Positions 34,491-42,376 of a stretch of 64,000 bases of DNA are shown in pieces. The first letter of the stretch is position 1. Each line of letters begins with the position of its first letter. The stretch comes from Geobacter sp. AOG2. Its GTDB lineage: Bacteria > Desulfobacterota > Desulfuromonadia > Geobacterales > Pseudopelobacteraceae. Under the pieces are notes generated by a model. It searched no databases and was not told the origin of the DNA. It saw only the letters and a list, made by a program, of their open reading frames with translations. Location of the stretch: contig NZ_BLJA01000001.1 in NCBI RefSeq assembly GCF_019972295.1, forward strand, positions 3,441,574-3,505,573, given 5' to 3'. Both the position numbers and the translations under genes were made by a program.

Positions 34491-35338
34491 TGACAAGCTC
34501 ACTTCTGTTCAATGTCACCACCTTTGCCTATCTCGTCTCCATGCTGCTGTTCTTCGCCTTTCTCGCCAGCCGCGCCGCGGCGCTCGGCACGGCCGGCATC
34601 GTGACCGCCTATGCCGGTCTTGCGGCCCAGAGCGGGGCGATCCTGCTGCGCTGGAAGGAGTCCTACGACCTGGGGTTCGGGCACGCCCCCCTGTCCAATC
34701 TGTACGAGTCGGTGGTCTTCTTCTCCTGGACCATCGTGCTGATCTTTGCCCTGCTCGATCTCAAGTACAAATACCGGGTCATCGGCGCCTTTGTCATGCC
34801 GTTTGCCCTGTTGGGCATGGCCTGGGCCCAGCTCGGGCTGCACAGCGGCATCGAACCGCTGGTCCCGGCGCTCCAGAGCAACTGGCTCCTGTACCACGTC
34901 GTCACCTGCTTCTTGGGCTACGCGGCCTTCGCCGTGGCCTGCGGCATCTCCATCATGTACCTGATCAAGTCGGGCGGCGAAGAACGGGCCGACGCCTCTT
35001 CGGGCCTCATGGCCCTCTTTCCCCCCATCAGGGTCCTGGACGATCTGAACTACCGGGCCATCATGGTCGGCTTTCCGCTCCTGACCCTGGGGATCATCAC
35101 CGGCGCGGCCTGGGCCAACTACGCCTGGGGCACCTACTGGAGCTGGGACCCCAAGGAAACCTGGTCCCTGATCGTCTGGTTCGTGTACGCAGCCTTCCTC
35201 CACGCCCGCTTCACCAGAGGTTGGGTCGGGAAAAAGGCGGCCTGGCTCTCCATCATCGGTTTTGCCGCCACCATCTTCTGCTACCTGGGGGTCAATCTGT
35301 TCCTGTCCGGCCTCCACAGCTACGGCGGGGGGAGGTAG
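34490..35338 (+). CDS. ccsB: Cytochrome c biogenesis protein CcsB (ResC/CcsA type)
   Basis: 282 aa with about eight TM helices. The tryptophan-rich haem-handling motif [13 protein letters not shown] near residue 230 is complete, and conserved histidines lie in the flanking helices ([14 protein letters not shown]). It partners ResB in haem delivery. ATG 34490 shares its first base with the resB stop, and GGGGGAGAAAAG lies upstream. No terminator is seen; the next transcript has its own promoter at 35350. Confidence 0.93.
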   Translation: MTSSLLFNVTTFAYLVSMLLFFAFLASRAAALGTAGIVTAYAGLAAQSGAILLRWKESYDLGFGHAPLSNLYESVVFFSWTIVLIFALLDLKYKYRVIGAFVMPFALLGMAWAQLGLHSGIEPLVPALQSNWLLYHVVTCFLGYAAFAVACGISIMYLIKSGGEERADASSGLMALFPPIRVLDDLNYRAIMVGFPLLTLGIITGAAWANYAWGTYWSWDPKETWSLIVWFVYAAFLHARFTRGWVGKKAAWLSIIGFAATIFCYLGVNLFLSGLHSYGGGR

Positions 35339-35349
35339 ACGCAATCTGC

Positions 35350-35379
35350 TTGACAAAGTCCCCGGAGCTTGCGTATAGT
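35350..35379 (+). promoter_or_regulatory. Sigma-70-type promoter of the riboswitch-htpX-terC operon
   Basis: TTGACA (35350-35355) and TATAGT (35374-35379) are separated by 18 nt, close to consensus. The riboswitch starts about 10 nt downstream. Confidence 0.85.
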
Positions 35380-35388
35380 GATACCAGC

Positions 35389-35530
35389 ATAAAGGGGAGT
35401 AGCTACCGGCCGGAGACATGGCCGGCCCCAGGCCCGTCAATACGGTCGCAAGACCCGGGCTGGGGACGATGAGATTCGACAGCAAGACCTTTATCCAGGC
35501 GTTTCACGCCGGGGATAAAGGTCTTTTTTA
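35389..35530 (+). promoter_or_regulatory. yybP-ykoY (Mn2+-sensing) riboswitch with terminator platform
   Basis: The aptamer begins ATAAAGGGGAGTAGC and ends AGCAAGACCTTTAT, both hallmarks of the yybP-ykoY class, with GACCCGGGCT and GGGGACGA in between. P1 pairs ATAAAGG (35389-35395) with CCTTTAT (35488-35494). The same CCTTTATCC is the left arm of a terminator (35485-35496 with 35513-35524, then six T). So P1 and the terminator are mutually exclusive, and metal binding should allow read-through into htpX. terC, the third gene, is a classical member of this riboswitch regulon. Confidence 0.92.
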
Positions 35531-35571
35531 TTACCCCCGGCGACAACTCAATCGTCGGAGGTACCACAATC

Positions 35572-36471
35572 ATGTTGAACCGTTTCAAAACAACCCTGCT
35601 TCTCACCCTGCTGACCCTGCTGATGGTCGCCATGGGCAGCGCCATGGGCGGCAAGACCGGCATGGTGGCCGCTTTTGCCATGGCCGTCGTCATGAACTTC
35701 GCTTCCTACTGGTTTTCTGACCGGATCGTCCTGGCCATGTACGGCGCCCGGGAGATTTCCGCGAGCGACAACCCCTCCTTCCATGGCGTGGTGGAACGTC
35801 TGGCCCGCCGGGCGGGCCTGCCCATGCCGCGGGTCTACATCATCCCCTCGGACAGCCCCAACGCCTTCGCCACCGGCCGCAATCCCGGTCACGCCGCCGT
35901 GGCCGCCACGGAAGGTATCCTGAAGATCCTGACCCCCGAGGAGTTGGAAGGGGTTATGGCCCATGAATTGGCCCATGTGAAAAACCGGGACATCCTCGTC
36001 TCGACCATTGCCGCCACCTTTGCCGGGGCCATCTCCATGCTGGGCAACATGCTCCAGTGGGGCGCCCTGTTCGGCGCAGGCCGCCACGATGACGAAGAGG
36101 GCGGTGCCGGCGGCCTGATCGGCTCCCTGGCCATGGCCATCATCGCGCCCATCGCCGCCATGCTCATCCAGATGGCGGTCTCCCGTTCCCGCGAATACCT
36201 TGCGGACGCATCGGGGGTGGAGATCTGCGGCAAGCCGCTGGCCCTGGCCAACGCCCTGCGCAAACTGCACAACGCATCGCAGATGATCCCCTTGGAGACG
36301 GCCCGCCCCGCCTCGGCCCATCTCTTCATCGTCAACCCGCTGACCGGCGGGGGGCTGATGTCCCTCTTCTCCACCCATCCCCCCATGGAGGAGCGCATCG
36401 CCCGGCTCGAATCCATGGTTGGTCGCTATAAACCCGCAAAGGAGGAATACGTCCATGCCGCGTTTCGTTAG
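35572..36471 (+). CDS. htpX: HtpX-family membrane zinc metalloprotease (M48)
   Basis: 299 aa. Two N-terminal TM helices (about 7-22 and 25-45) are followed by the zinc site [12 protein letters not shown] (HExxH), two further TM helices (about 140-205) and the third-ligand region [10 protein letters not shown]. It degrades damaged membrane proteins. GGAGG precedes ATG 35572. It is the first gene behind the Mn2+ riboswitch, so it is probably made in response to high Mn2+ along with TerC. Confidence 0.93.
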   Translation: MLNRFKTTLLLTLLTLLMVAMGSAMGGKTGMVAAFAMAVVMNFASYWFSDRIVLAMYGAREISASDNPSFHGVVERLARRAGLPMPRVYIIPSDSPNAFATGRNPGHAAVAATEGILKILTPEELEGVMAHELAHVKNRDILVSTIAATFAGAISMLGNMLQWGALFGAGRHDDEEGGAGGLIGSLAMAIIAPIAAMLIQMAVSRSREYLADASGVEICGKPLALANALRKLHNASQMIPLETARPASAHLFIVNPLTGGGLMSLFSTHPPMEERIARLESMVGRYKPAKEEYVHAAFR

Positions 36472-36667
36472 GAATTATGCGCGGGAACCGCGCAAACCCA
36501 AAAAGAGCAAGGTCGCGCTGGGCAACGTGATCTCCCTGAGGATCACGGATGAGGAGAGAAAAGCGCTGGAACGCCTCGTAAAGGCGACGTCCAAGAATGT
36601 TTCCGATATCATGCGGGAAGCAATGGACCTGTGGAGCGCCCGAAGGCGCAAAGTGTGTCTTGACTAG
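36455..36667 (+). CDS. Small ribbon-helix-helix protein (CopG/Arc-like)
   Basis: 70 aa. The first 25 residues are basic ([17 protein letters not shown]), then a beta strand and two helices of RHH type ([19 protein letters not shown] and [13 protein letters not shown]). It starts at ATG 36455, 9 nt after AAAGGAGG, and overlaps the htpX 3' end by 17 nt. It probably binds DNA as a dimer; the target is unknown, with its own operon a candidate. No toxin partner is adjacent. Confidence 0.78.
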   Translation: MPRFVRNYAREPRKPKKSKVALGNVISLRITDEERKALERLVKATSKNVSDIMREAMDLWSARRRKVCLD

Positions 36668-36692
36668 GTAATCTCACAAGGAGGAAGCATCA

Positions 36693-37451
36693 ATGGAGTG
36701 GCTCACGGACCCCCAGGTCTGGCTGGCCCTGGCTACGCTGACCGCACTGGAGATCGTGCTCGGCATCGACAATATCATCTTTATCTCCATCCTTGCCGGC
36801 AAACTGCCCGCCCATCAGCAGGAGCGGGCCAGGATTGTGGGGCTGGGGCTGGCCATGTTCATCAGGATCGGCCTTCTGTTTTCCCTGACCTGGCTCATGG
36901 GGCTCACCAAGCCGTTCTTTTCGCTGCTGGGCAACGAGATCTCGGGCCGCGACCTGATCCTGATCGCCGGCGGCCTGTTCCTTCTGGCCAAGAGCACCAT
37001 GGAGATCCACGGAAAGCTGGAAGGGGGGGAGGGGCATGCCGCCTCGGGCTGCCCCGGAACCACCTTCGGCGGCGTCATTATCCAGATCCTGATGCTCGAT
37101 GTGGTCTTTTCCCTCGACTCGATCATCACGGCCCTGGGCATGGCCAACAAACTGGCGGTCATGGTTGCGGCGGTGGTTGTCGCGGTCGGGTTCATGATGC
37201 TCTTTTCGGGAAAGATCAGCGCCTTTGTGGAACGTCACCCCACCATCAAGATGCTGGCGCTCAGCTTCCTGATCCTGATCGGCGTGGCGCTGATCGGCGA
37301 CGGCCTGGACATGCACCTGCCCAAGGGATACATCTATTTCGCCATGGGCTTCTCGGTAGCGGTGGAGATGCTCAACCTGCGGCTTCGCCGGGGCGTGCCG
37401 GTAACGCTCCACTCTGCCTGCGAGGGGTCTGCCGATGAGGGCACTCCGTGA
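36693..37451 (+). CDS. TerC-family integral membrane protein (YkoY/Alx-like)
   Basis: 252 aa with about seven TM helices. The family signature GIDNIIFISILAGKLP is at about 20-35, with its acidic metal-site residues, and a second one (LDVVFSLDSIITALGMAN) lies near 133-150. TerC members such as Alx and YkoY export Mn2+, sometimes feeding secreted metalloenzymes. AAGGAGGA precedes ATG 36693. It is the last gene of the riboswitch-controlled operon, which supports Mn2+ efflux. Confidence 0.92.
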   Translation: MEWLTDPQVWLALATLTALEIVLGIDNIIFISILAGKLPAHQQERARIVGLGLAMFIRIGLLFSLTWLMGLTKPFFSLLGNEISGRDLILIAGGLFLLAKSTMEIHGKLEGGEGHAASGCPGTTFGGVIIQILMLDVVFSLDSIITALGMANKLAVMVAAVVVAVGFMMLFSGKISAFVERHPTIKMLALSFLILIGVALIGDGLDMHLPKGYIYFAMGFSVAVEMLNLRLRRGVPVTLHSACEGSADEGTP

Positions 37452-37542
37452 GCGCCGAAGGCATGGATGAAGCCGCCGCGGGTTTCGTGGCGCCGCCGTA
37501 GCTTTTGAATTTCGCCCGTTCCTGTGGTATGGTGGAGTTACC

Positions 37543-38472
37543 ATGACCCCGCACAATCCCGACAAAAGCATCGCCACCCGGTTCCGCTACGCCATCGTGC
37601 TCACGCTGGTCACCCTGGTGGCCGAGGTCGTTGGTGGCATCTGGACCAACTCCCTGGCCCTGTTGTCCGATGCCGCCCATGTGTTCCTGGACCTGTTCGC
37701 CCTCTTGCTCTCCCTGGGCGCCATCAAGCTGGCCGGGCTCCCCTCGTCCGAGACCCGAACCTTCGGCTGGCACCGGGCCGAGGTCTTCGCCTCCTTCATC
37801 AACGGAGTATCGATCTTCCTGATCGCCTTCGGCATCCTCTACGAGGCGGCCGGGCGTCTGCTGCACCCGGAGCCGGTCAACAGCCTCCCCATGTTCGTCA
37901 TCGCGGTAATCGGCCTGATCATGAACCTGATCGCCGCCTCGGCCCTCCACCAGCATTCCCATGACGATCTCAACGTGCACAGCGCCTTCCTCCACGTCAT
38001 CGGCGACGCGGCCGCCTCGGTGGGCGTCATCGTCGGCGGGGTGGTCATGTACGTTTCCCACTGGTATGTGCTCGACGCGCTCATCTCCATCGGCATCGGC
38101 TGCGTGGTCTTTTTCGGAGCGTGGCGGGTATTGCGGGAATCGACCCATATCCTGCTGGAGGGGGTGCCCCGCGGGTTGCAGGTGAGCGAGATCGCCGGGA
38201 GCATCCGTAGCGTGCCGGGAGTGCAGGATATCCACCACCTCAACGTCTGGTCCATCTGTTCCCATATCGTGGCCCTCTCGGCCCACCTGGACGTGCGCGA
38301 CGACTTCAAGTGGCAACAGGCCGATGTGATCCACGAGGTGGAACACATGCTTCTGGACCGCTACCACATCACCCATACCACCCTGCAAGTGGAATGCAGC
38401 GCCTGTCAGACCCGGCCGATCATCAAGGATCTGAACCACGCAACCCACCACCATCACGGCCACGCCCATTGA
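37543..38472 (+). CDS. Cation diffusion facilitator (CDF) metal exporter
   Basis: 309 aa with six TM helices. Metal-site motifs SDAAHVFLD (TM2) and HVIGDAAAS (TM5), and a His-rich end (HATHHHHGHAH), are typical of CzcD/ZitB Zn2+ exporters. The cytoplasmic C-terminal domain (VPGVQDIHHLNVWSI) gives the dimer. It starts at ATG 37543 after GGAG, 91 nt behind terC; whether it shares the Mn2+-controlled transcript is not clear. Confidence 0.92.
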   Translation: MTPHNPDKSIATRFRYAIVLTLVTLVAEVVGGIWTNSLALLSDAAHVFLDLFALLLSLGAIKLAGLPSSETRTFGWHRAEVFASFINGVSIFLIAFGILYEAAGRLLHPEPVNSLPMFVIAVIGLIMNLIAASALHQHSHDDLNVHSAFLHVIGDAAASVGVIVGGVVMYVSHWYVLDALISIGIGCVVFFGAWRVLRESTHILLEGVPRGLQVSEIAGSIRSVPGVQDIHHLNVWSICSHIVALSAHLDVRDDFKWQQADVIHEVEHMLLDRYHITHTTLQVECSACQTRPIIKDLNHATHHHHGHAH

Positions 38473-38478
38473 CATGAC

Positions 38479-38656
38479 ACCTGAGTCCGCGACGCCTCCC
38501 TGCCTCCGCTCGTCGGGAAGGCCTCTGCCCTTGCACTCAAAGGGTGTACGACCGTCAGGCGGAGGACCAGCCGGGTGAGTGAGCTGTCGCGACATGGCGG
38601 CGTGCGGGCCCCGGCCCTTCCGGACGCTACGGCATTCCGGCGACACGGATTCAGGT
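38479..38656. repeat. Candidate inverted-repeat-bounded element, about 178 bp
   Basis: ACCTGAGTCCG at the left and CGGATTCAGGT at the right pair with one mismatch. A similar right end (CACGGATTCAGG) bounds the element at 42138-42312. There is no coding capacity. It occupies the gap between the CDF gene and the terminator of the ferritin-like gene. Confidence 0.45.
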
Positions 38657-38663
38657 GACCCTC

Positions 38664-38693
38664 AAAAAAATAGGGCGTCTTTCACAGACGCCC
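38664..38693 (-). terminator. Rho-independent terminator of the ferritin-like gene
   Basis: On the minus strand the 8-bp stem GGGCGTCT/AGACGCCC with a 5-nt loop is followed by a T-run (the A7 at 38664-38670). Confidence 0.9.
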
Positions 38694-38718
38694 CACGTTC
38701 CTTCCGTCACATTGTGTT

Positions 38719-39213
38719 TTATAGCGGTTGCAGGTTTGAAAACTCGCCCCATTCCAGGAAGCTGCGGGGGGCTTCGATGAATTCGTAGATATTCTCCATT
38801 CTGCTGAGGTGCTGTTTTTCCTCCTCCGCCAGCAATGTCAGCAACTCGCGGGTATTCTCCTCGGTTTCGGCCTTGGCCATCCCGTCCAGTAGTTCTATGA
38901 CCTCCTCCTCGGCCTTCACGATATGGTCGAAGGCGTCGGTGTCCTGCTTAAATTCCTTGATGATGTCGTGGCTGTAAAGGGTCCGCCGGAAACCGTTGAC
39001 CACCTGTCCGGCCCGGTCAACCAACGTGGTATCGGTCTCTATGCCGTGCAGGTTTTCGCTCAGTTTTCCGAGGGAGTCCAAATGGCGTTTCTGGTTGTCT
39101 GCCAGGATTTCGAACAGCTCTTTTCGTTCCGCATCGCCGCTTTCGGCGCGGAGGGTTTCAAAAAAACGAAGACCGTCTTCTTCAAAACGTGTCATGAATT
39201 CGATTGCGTTCAT
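38719..39213 (-). CDS. Ferritin-like/rubrerythrin-like protein
   Basis: 164 aa, all-helical. ExxH pairs typical of a diiron four-helix bundle are visible: EEDGLRFFETL, then LADNQKRHLDSL, IVKAEEEVIELL and LAEEEKQHLSRM. There is no C-terminal rubredoxin domain. Such proteins handle iron or peroxide in anaerobes. I chose ATG 39213, 8 nt after GGGAGG; a GTG at 39222 in frame overlaps that site. Related to the protein at 46603. Confidence 0.85.
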   Translation of the reverse strand: MNAIEFMTRFEEDGLRFFETLRAESGDAERKELFEILADNQKRHLDSLGKLSENLHGIETDTTLVDRAGQVVNGFRRTLYSHDIIKEFKQDTDAFDHIVKAEEEVIELLDGMAKAETEENTRELLTLLAEEEKQHLSRMENIYEFIEAPRSFLEWGEFSNLQPL

Positions 39214-39482
39214 ATCATTCACCTCCCTTGCATAGCGTAATTATATCACAATAGCAAAGGGCACGATGCCGCAAATTCATGCATCGTGCAGGCTCTTTAG
39301 TCACACGGCAATGCTTTTTCAGGGGCATGTCCGGGCGGCCATGGGGGGCGGGGCAGGTGAAAACGTAATAAAACCGGGCGCTATTGTCCGTTGACGCAAT
39401 CGGGCTTCCGGCGGGTGAGCATAGGCAAGCAAATTGCAAGTTTAGAGTGTTTGCATAACCAAGCAACGAAGCGAGGTGACCA

Positions 39483-40076
39483 ATGACGACGAGCACCGCT
39501 CAAGCCGGCACTACCCGGCACCACATATCCCCGGCAAAAAAACTGGAGTACGCCATCACTCCCCAGGGCGGGACGGCGCTCCTGGAACTCGACGGAGCCC
39601 TTGCGTCAGGTTGGGCCGGCTGCCTGGCGTCCGCACTTACGCAACAGGACATCAGCATTATCCGGGGCAGTGCCGTCAAGACCAGCGCGCTGAAATGGTC
39701 GGCCCAGTTCGTGATCAGGCCGCTCACGGCGCGCCCGGAGGATCTGGTGTCGCTGGACGTGGCATCCATTTTCGGCAAACCGGCGGATTACCGGTCGGCC
39801 CCCGGCATAAGCCTGAAAGACTATCATCTCGAAGTTTCATCCCGCCACGGCGGTTCGCTCTACGCCAGGATCGTGGGGGCCGACAAGATCGGGTTTTTGG
39901 TGGGAATCCTGCGGCAGCTCAGCTATTTTTCCCTGTTTCCGGTGGAGATGAAGCTCGAGACCGAGGGAACGACCGCATCGGACCATTTCTGGCTCAAACG
40001 GATCGGCAACGTGCAGCCCACGTCGGAAGATATCTCGAATATCCAGGAAAGCCTGTTCGGGTTGCTGACGGCATAG
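39483..40076 (+). CDS. Uncharacterised protein with ACT-like C-terminal domain
   Basis: 197 aa, not recognised as a named protein. The C-terminal 90 residues (LYARIVGADKIGFLVGILRQLSY, then EMKLETEGTTASDHFWL) follow the beta-alpha-beta pattern of an ACT domain as found at the end of GlnD, which binds amino acids. The first 100 residues have no known match. GAGGTGA precedes ATG 39483. It is followed by the 119-bp repeat and a terminator. Confidence 0.68.
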   Translation: MTTSTAQAGTTRHHISPAKKLEYAITPQGGTALLELDGALASGWAGCLASALTQQDISIIRGSAVKTSALKWSAQFVIRPLTARPEDLVSLDVASIFGKPADYRSAPGISLKDYHLEVSSRHGGSLYARIVGADKIGFLVGILRQLSYFSLFPVEMKLETEGTTASDHFWLKRIGNVQPTSEDISNIQESLFGLLTA

Positions 40077-40102
40077 GTCGCGTCCCGATTCTGCCGGCGC
40101 GA

Positions 40103-40221
40103 GGTTGTTGAAAAACAGCCATCTCGCCGCCGTCCTCGAAGGCCCAATTGTGCGGCGTAGCGCTGCTACGCCTCCGCAGGGCCTTCTGCGGGTGCGACGA
40201 TCTGACCATTTTTGAACAACC
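40103..40221 (-). repeat. 119-bp dispersed element, copy 2 (reverse orientation)
   Basis: Reverse complement of copies 1 and 3, with ends GGTTGTTGAAAAACAG and ATTTTTGAACAACC. It is exactly 119 bp, just after the ACT-like gene and before its terminator. Confidence 0.92.
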
Positions 40222-40242
40222 TGGGTTTTTTAGTAGTTTGGC

Positions 40243-40268
40243 CCCGGTCCGGAAGGACCGGGCTTTTT
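40243..40268 (+). terminator. Rho-independent terminator after the ACT-like gene
   Basis: Stem CCCGGTCC/GGACCGGG with a GGAA tetraloop, followed by CTTTTT. Confidence 0.88.
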
Positions 40269-40321
40269 CGTTGAGGGGCTTTATCCGCAGGGGCGGGGAG
40301 CGGGTTGCTTCGCGGGCCGGA

Positions 40322-40726
40322 TCATTCTCCACCGAGTGTTGACGGGGCTTTGTCCCGTGTCGCCGTTTCCGGCTCATTGCGCGGCTGCAGCCTGACCGCT
40401 TTGGGCGTCGCCGGGCAGACATACTCGCAGGTGCCGCAGCCGGTGCATCTGGATTTGTCGATCCTGATTCCCTCGCCCATGACCACCGTGATGGCCTGGG
40501 CTTCGCACCGTTCGAAACAGGCGAAGCAACCGCAGTTTTTGGCCAGGCACCGTTCGTTGCAGGCTACCGCACTCATGCTATCATCCTTGGCCGGGGTGAA
40601 ATCGGCGGTGTCGCGGATGGTGGGGCGTTCAGCCTCCGGCTCCCTCAGGGCGCCGGTAATCGTTGTGATCGCCTCGCCGAGGGAGTACAGGCTCTTTTTG
40701 AAAAATTCTTTGCGGCTGATATCCAT
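40322..40726 (-). CDS. Ferredoxin-like protein with two 4Fe-4S clusters
   Basis: 134 aa. Two cluster motifs are seen: CNERCLAKNCGCFACFERC (about 56-74) with the final Cys just before EAQAI, and CTGCGTCEYVCP (about 94-105). The arrangement is like NapF. The N-terminus SRKEFFKKSL resembles a Tat motif with RK in place of RR and lacks a clear hydrophobic segment, so export is doubtful. It is probably a small electron carrier, alone in its transcript. Confidence 0.8.
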   Translation of the reverse strand: MDISRKEFFKKSLYSLGEAITTITGALREPEAERPTIRDTADFTPAKDDSMSAVACNERCLAKNCGCFACFERCEAQAITVVMGEGIRIDKSRCTGCGTCEYVCPATPKAVRLQPRNEPETATRDKAPSTLGGE

Positions 40727-40906
40727 TTCCGTGTCCTTGTAAAAAGTTTACATGATTCCCGTTCAGAAATAAACGACTGAAATTCATCCGCAAATGTTTC
40801 CCCCGGAATAATCACGACCAAATTGGGCTTGCCGTTTTGTGACGGCATGGTAAATTAGACTCAATAAGTCCTGTTTGTTTTCCTAACACAAAGGAGGAGA
40901 TGCGTC

Positions 40907-41371
40907 ATGTCACTGGAAGGGAAGAAGGCCCCTGATTTCGACCTTGAGGGGAGCGACGGCAAGCGCCACAGCCTGAAGGAATATGCCGGAAAGACGCTGG
41001 TCATTTATTTTTATCCCAAGGATAATACCCCCGGCTGCACCAAGGAAGCGTGCGGTTTCAGGGATGATTACCGGAAGCTGATCGACCGGGGGATCGTGCT
41101 CCTGGGCGTCAGCAAGGACAGCATCGCCTCCCACGGGAAATTCATTGCCGCGCAGAATCTGCCGTTCGTGCTGCTGTCCGACCCGGACACCGCCATGATG
41201 CAGGCCTATCAGGCGTTTGGAGAAAAGGTCCTGTACGGCAAAAAAACAACCGGCACCATCCGCTCCACCGTGGTCATCGGCCCGGACGGCGTGGTGCGGA
41301 AACACTGGGCCAAGGTGGCCAAGGCGGAGCAGCACCCGGCAGAGGTGCTCAAGTTTATCGAAACACACTAG
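40907..41371 (+). CDS. bcp: Thiol peroxidase Bcp (PrxQ-type peroxiredoxin)
   Basis: 154 aa, the family length. The active-site stretch YPKDNTPGCTKEACGFRD carries the peroxidatic Cys in PGCT and the resolving Cys five residues later, as in atypical 2-Cys PrxQ. It reduces H2O2 and organic peroxides using thioredoxin. AAAGGAGGAG precedes ATG 40907. An inverted-repeat-bounded stretch follows. Confidence 0.95.
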   Translation: MSLEGKKAPDFDLEGSDGKRHSLKEYAGKTLVIYFYPKDNTPGCTKEACGFRDDYRKLIDRGIVLLGVSKDSIASHGKFIAAQNLPFVLLSDPDTAMMQAYQAFGEKVLYGKKTTGTIRSTVVIGPDGVVRKHWAKVAKAEQHPAEVLKFIETH

Positions 41372-41376
41372 TGCGT

Positions 41377-41500
41377 TGTCCGGTTAGTTGGTCTGATGCC
41401 AGGGCACGGCGACGCAGGTGCAGCAGGGTCTGCATCAGGGGGCCGAAACGCAGGCAGCAGGCAAAAGCGCCGGAATTATGACAACGAATTAACCGGACAG
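41377..41500. repeat. Candidate inverted-repeat-bounded element, about 124 bp
   Basis: TGTCCGGTTAGTTGGT at the left and ACGAATTAACCGGACA at the right pair over about 14 of 16 positions. An inner pair TGATGC/GCATCA is also present. It fills the gap between bcp and the YceI gene. Only one copy is seen in this window. Confidence 0.45.
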
Positions 41501-41528
41501 TACACGAGTTACTCAAGAGGAGGATGCC

Positions 41529-42116
41529 ATGAAACGCTTTATCTGTTTCCTCGTGGGGTTGGCGCTGCTCTCCCCGCTCACCGTCCTGGCTTCGACCTGG
41601 CAGATCGACCCGAATCACACCACCATGCAGTTCAAGGTGCGCCACCTCATGATCAGCAACGTCAAGGGCGGCTTCGACAAGTTCAGCGGGACCCTGGATC
41701 TGGACGATAAGGACATCACCAAGTCCAAGGTAGAGGTGGTTATCGACACGGCATCGGTCAACACCAATATCAAGTTGCGTGACGATGACTTGCGCAGTCC
41801 CAATTTTTTCGATGCCGCACGGTTCCCCACCATGACGTTCACCTCCACCAAGGTGGAGAAAACGGGCGGCACCGGGTTGAAGATCACCGGCAACCTGACC
41901 ATCAAGGGGACGACCCGCCCGGTGGTCCTGACGGTTGACGGCCTGACCCCCGAGATCAGGGACCCGTGGGGCGGCCTCCGCCGCGGCGCCTCCGCCGTCA
42001 CCACCATCAAACGTCACGATTTCGGCCTGACCTGGAACAAGACCATGGACAACGGCGGTGCGGTGGTGGGCGAGGATGTGGCGATCCAGCTGGAGGTGGA
42101 GTTCGTCAAAAAATAG
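41529..42116 (+). CDS. YceI-family periplasmic lipocalin-like protein
   Basis: 195 aa. A signal peptide (1-20, ending VLAS) is followed by the YceI beta barrel: WQIDPNHTTMQFKVRHLMIS, then VKGGFDKFSGTL and FFDAARFPTMTFTS. Family members bind isoprenoid or amphiphilic ligands in the periplasm; the physiological role is open. AAGAGGAGG precedes ATG 41529. Confidence 0.93.
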   Translation: MKRFICFLVGLALLSPLTVLASTWQIDPNHTTMQFKVRHLMISNVKGGFDKFSGTLDLDDKDITKSKVEVVIDTASVNTNIKLRDDDLRSPNFFDAARFPTMTFTSTKVEKTGGTGLKITGNLTIKGTTRPVVLTVDGLTPEIRDPWGGLRRGASAVTTIKRHDFGLTWNKTMDNGGAVVGEDVAIQLEVEFVKK

Positions 42117-42137
42117 CGGGACCGACGCTTTCATAAA

Positions 42138-42312
42138 CCTGAACCCGTGCCGCCTGAACGGTTCCACTCGCTTGGCATGCCTCAGCCCCGGCAATGCCGG
42201 TCGTATCTCCACCAAGACGGAGGGCCCGCGGTACAAGGGGCATGTCGCTTCATGGGCGGCGTTGGACTCCGGCATGTCGCTCGCTCCACCGCTCAGGCGG
42301 CACGGATTCAGG
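42138..42312. repeat. Candidate element with 21-bp terminal inverted repeats, about 175 bp
   Basis: The left end CCTGAACCCGTGCCGCCTGA and right end CAGGCGGCACGGATTCAGG are complementary at 19 of 21 positions. It contains no gene and lies just before the terminator at 42323. The right end resembles that of the element at 38479-38656. Confidence 0.6.
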
Positions 42313-42322
42313 GTAAAGAAAA

Positions 42323-42354
42323 AGAGGCGAAGGCCACGGCCTTCGCCTCTTTTT
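42323..42354. terminator. Bidirectional terminator between YceI and purine permease genes
   Basis: A 13-bp stem AGAGGCGAAGGCC/GGCCTTCGCCTCT is followed by T5 on the plus strand and by CTTT in an A-rich context on the other. It serves the two convergent genes. Confidence 0.9.
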
Positions 42355-42376
42355 GTATTCAGCTAGCGACTGCGGC

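Noticed and set aside
39240-39482. GEMM (c-di-GMP) riboswitch before the ACT-like gene
   Set aside because: GCAAA occurrences are present, but the conserved aptamer core and tetraloop-receptor pattern were not found.
40148-40342. Plus-strand frame in the 119-bp element
   Set aside because: Translation of repeat copy 2 through the terminator stem; no ribosome binding site.
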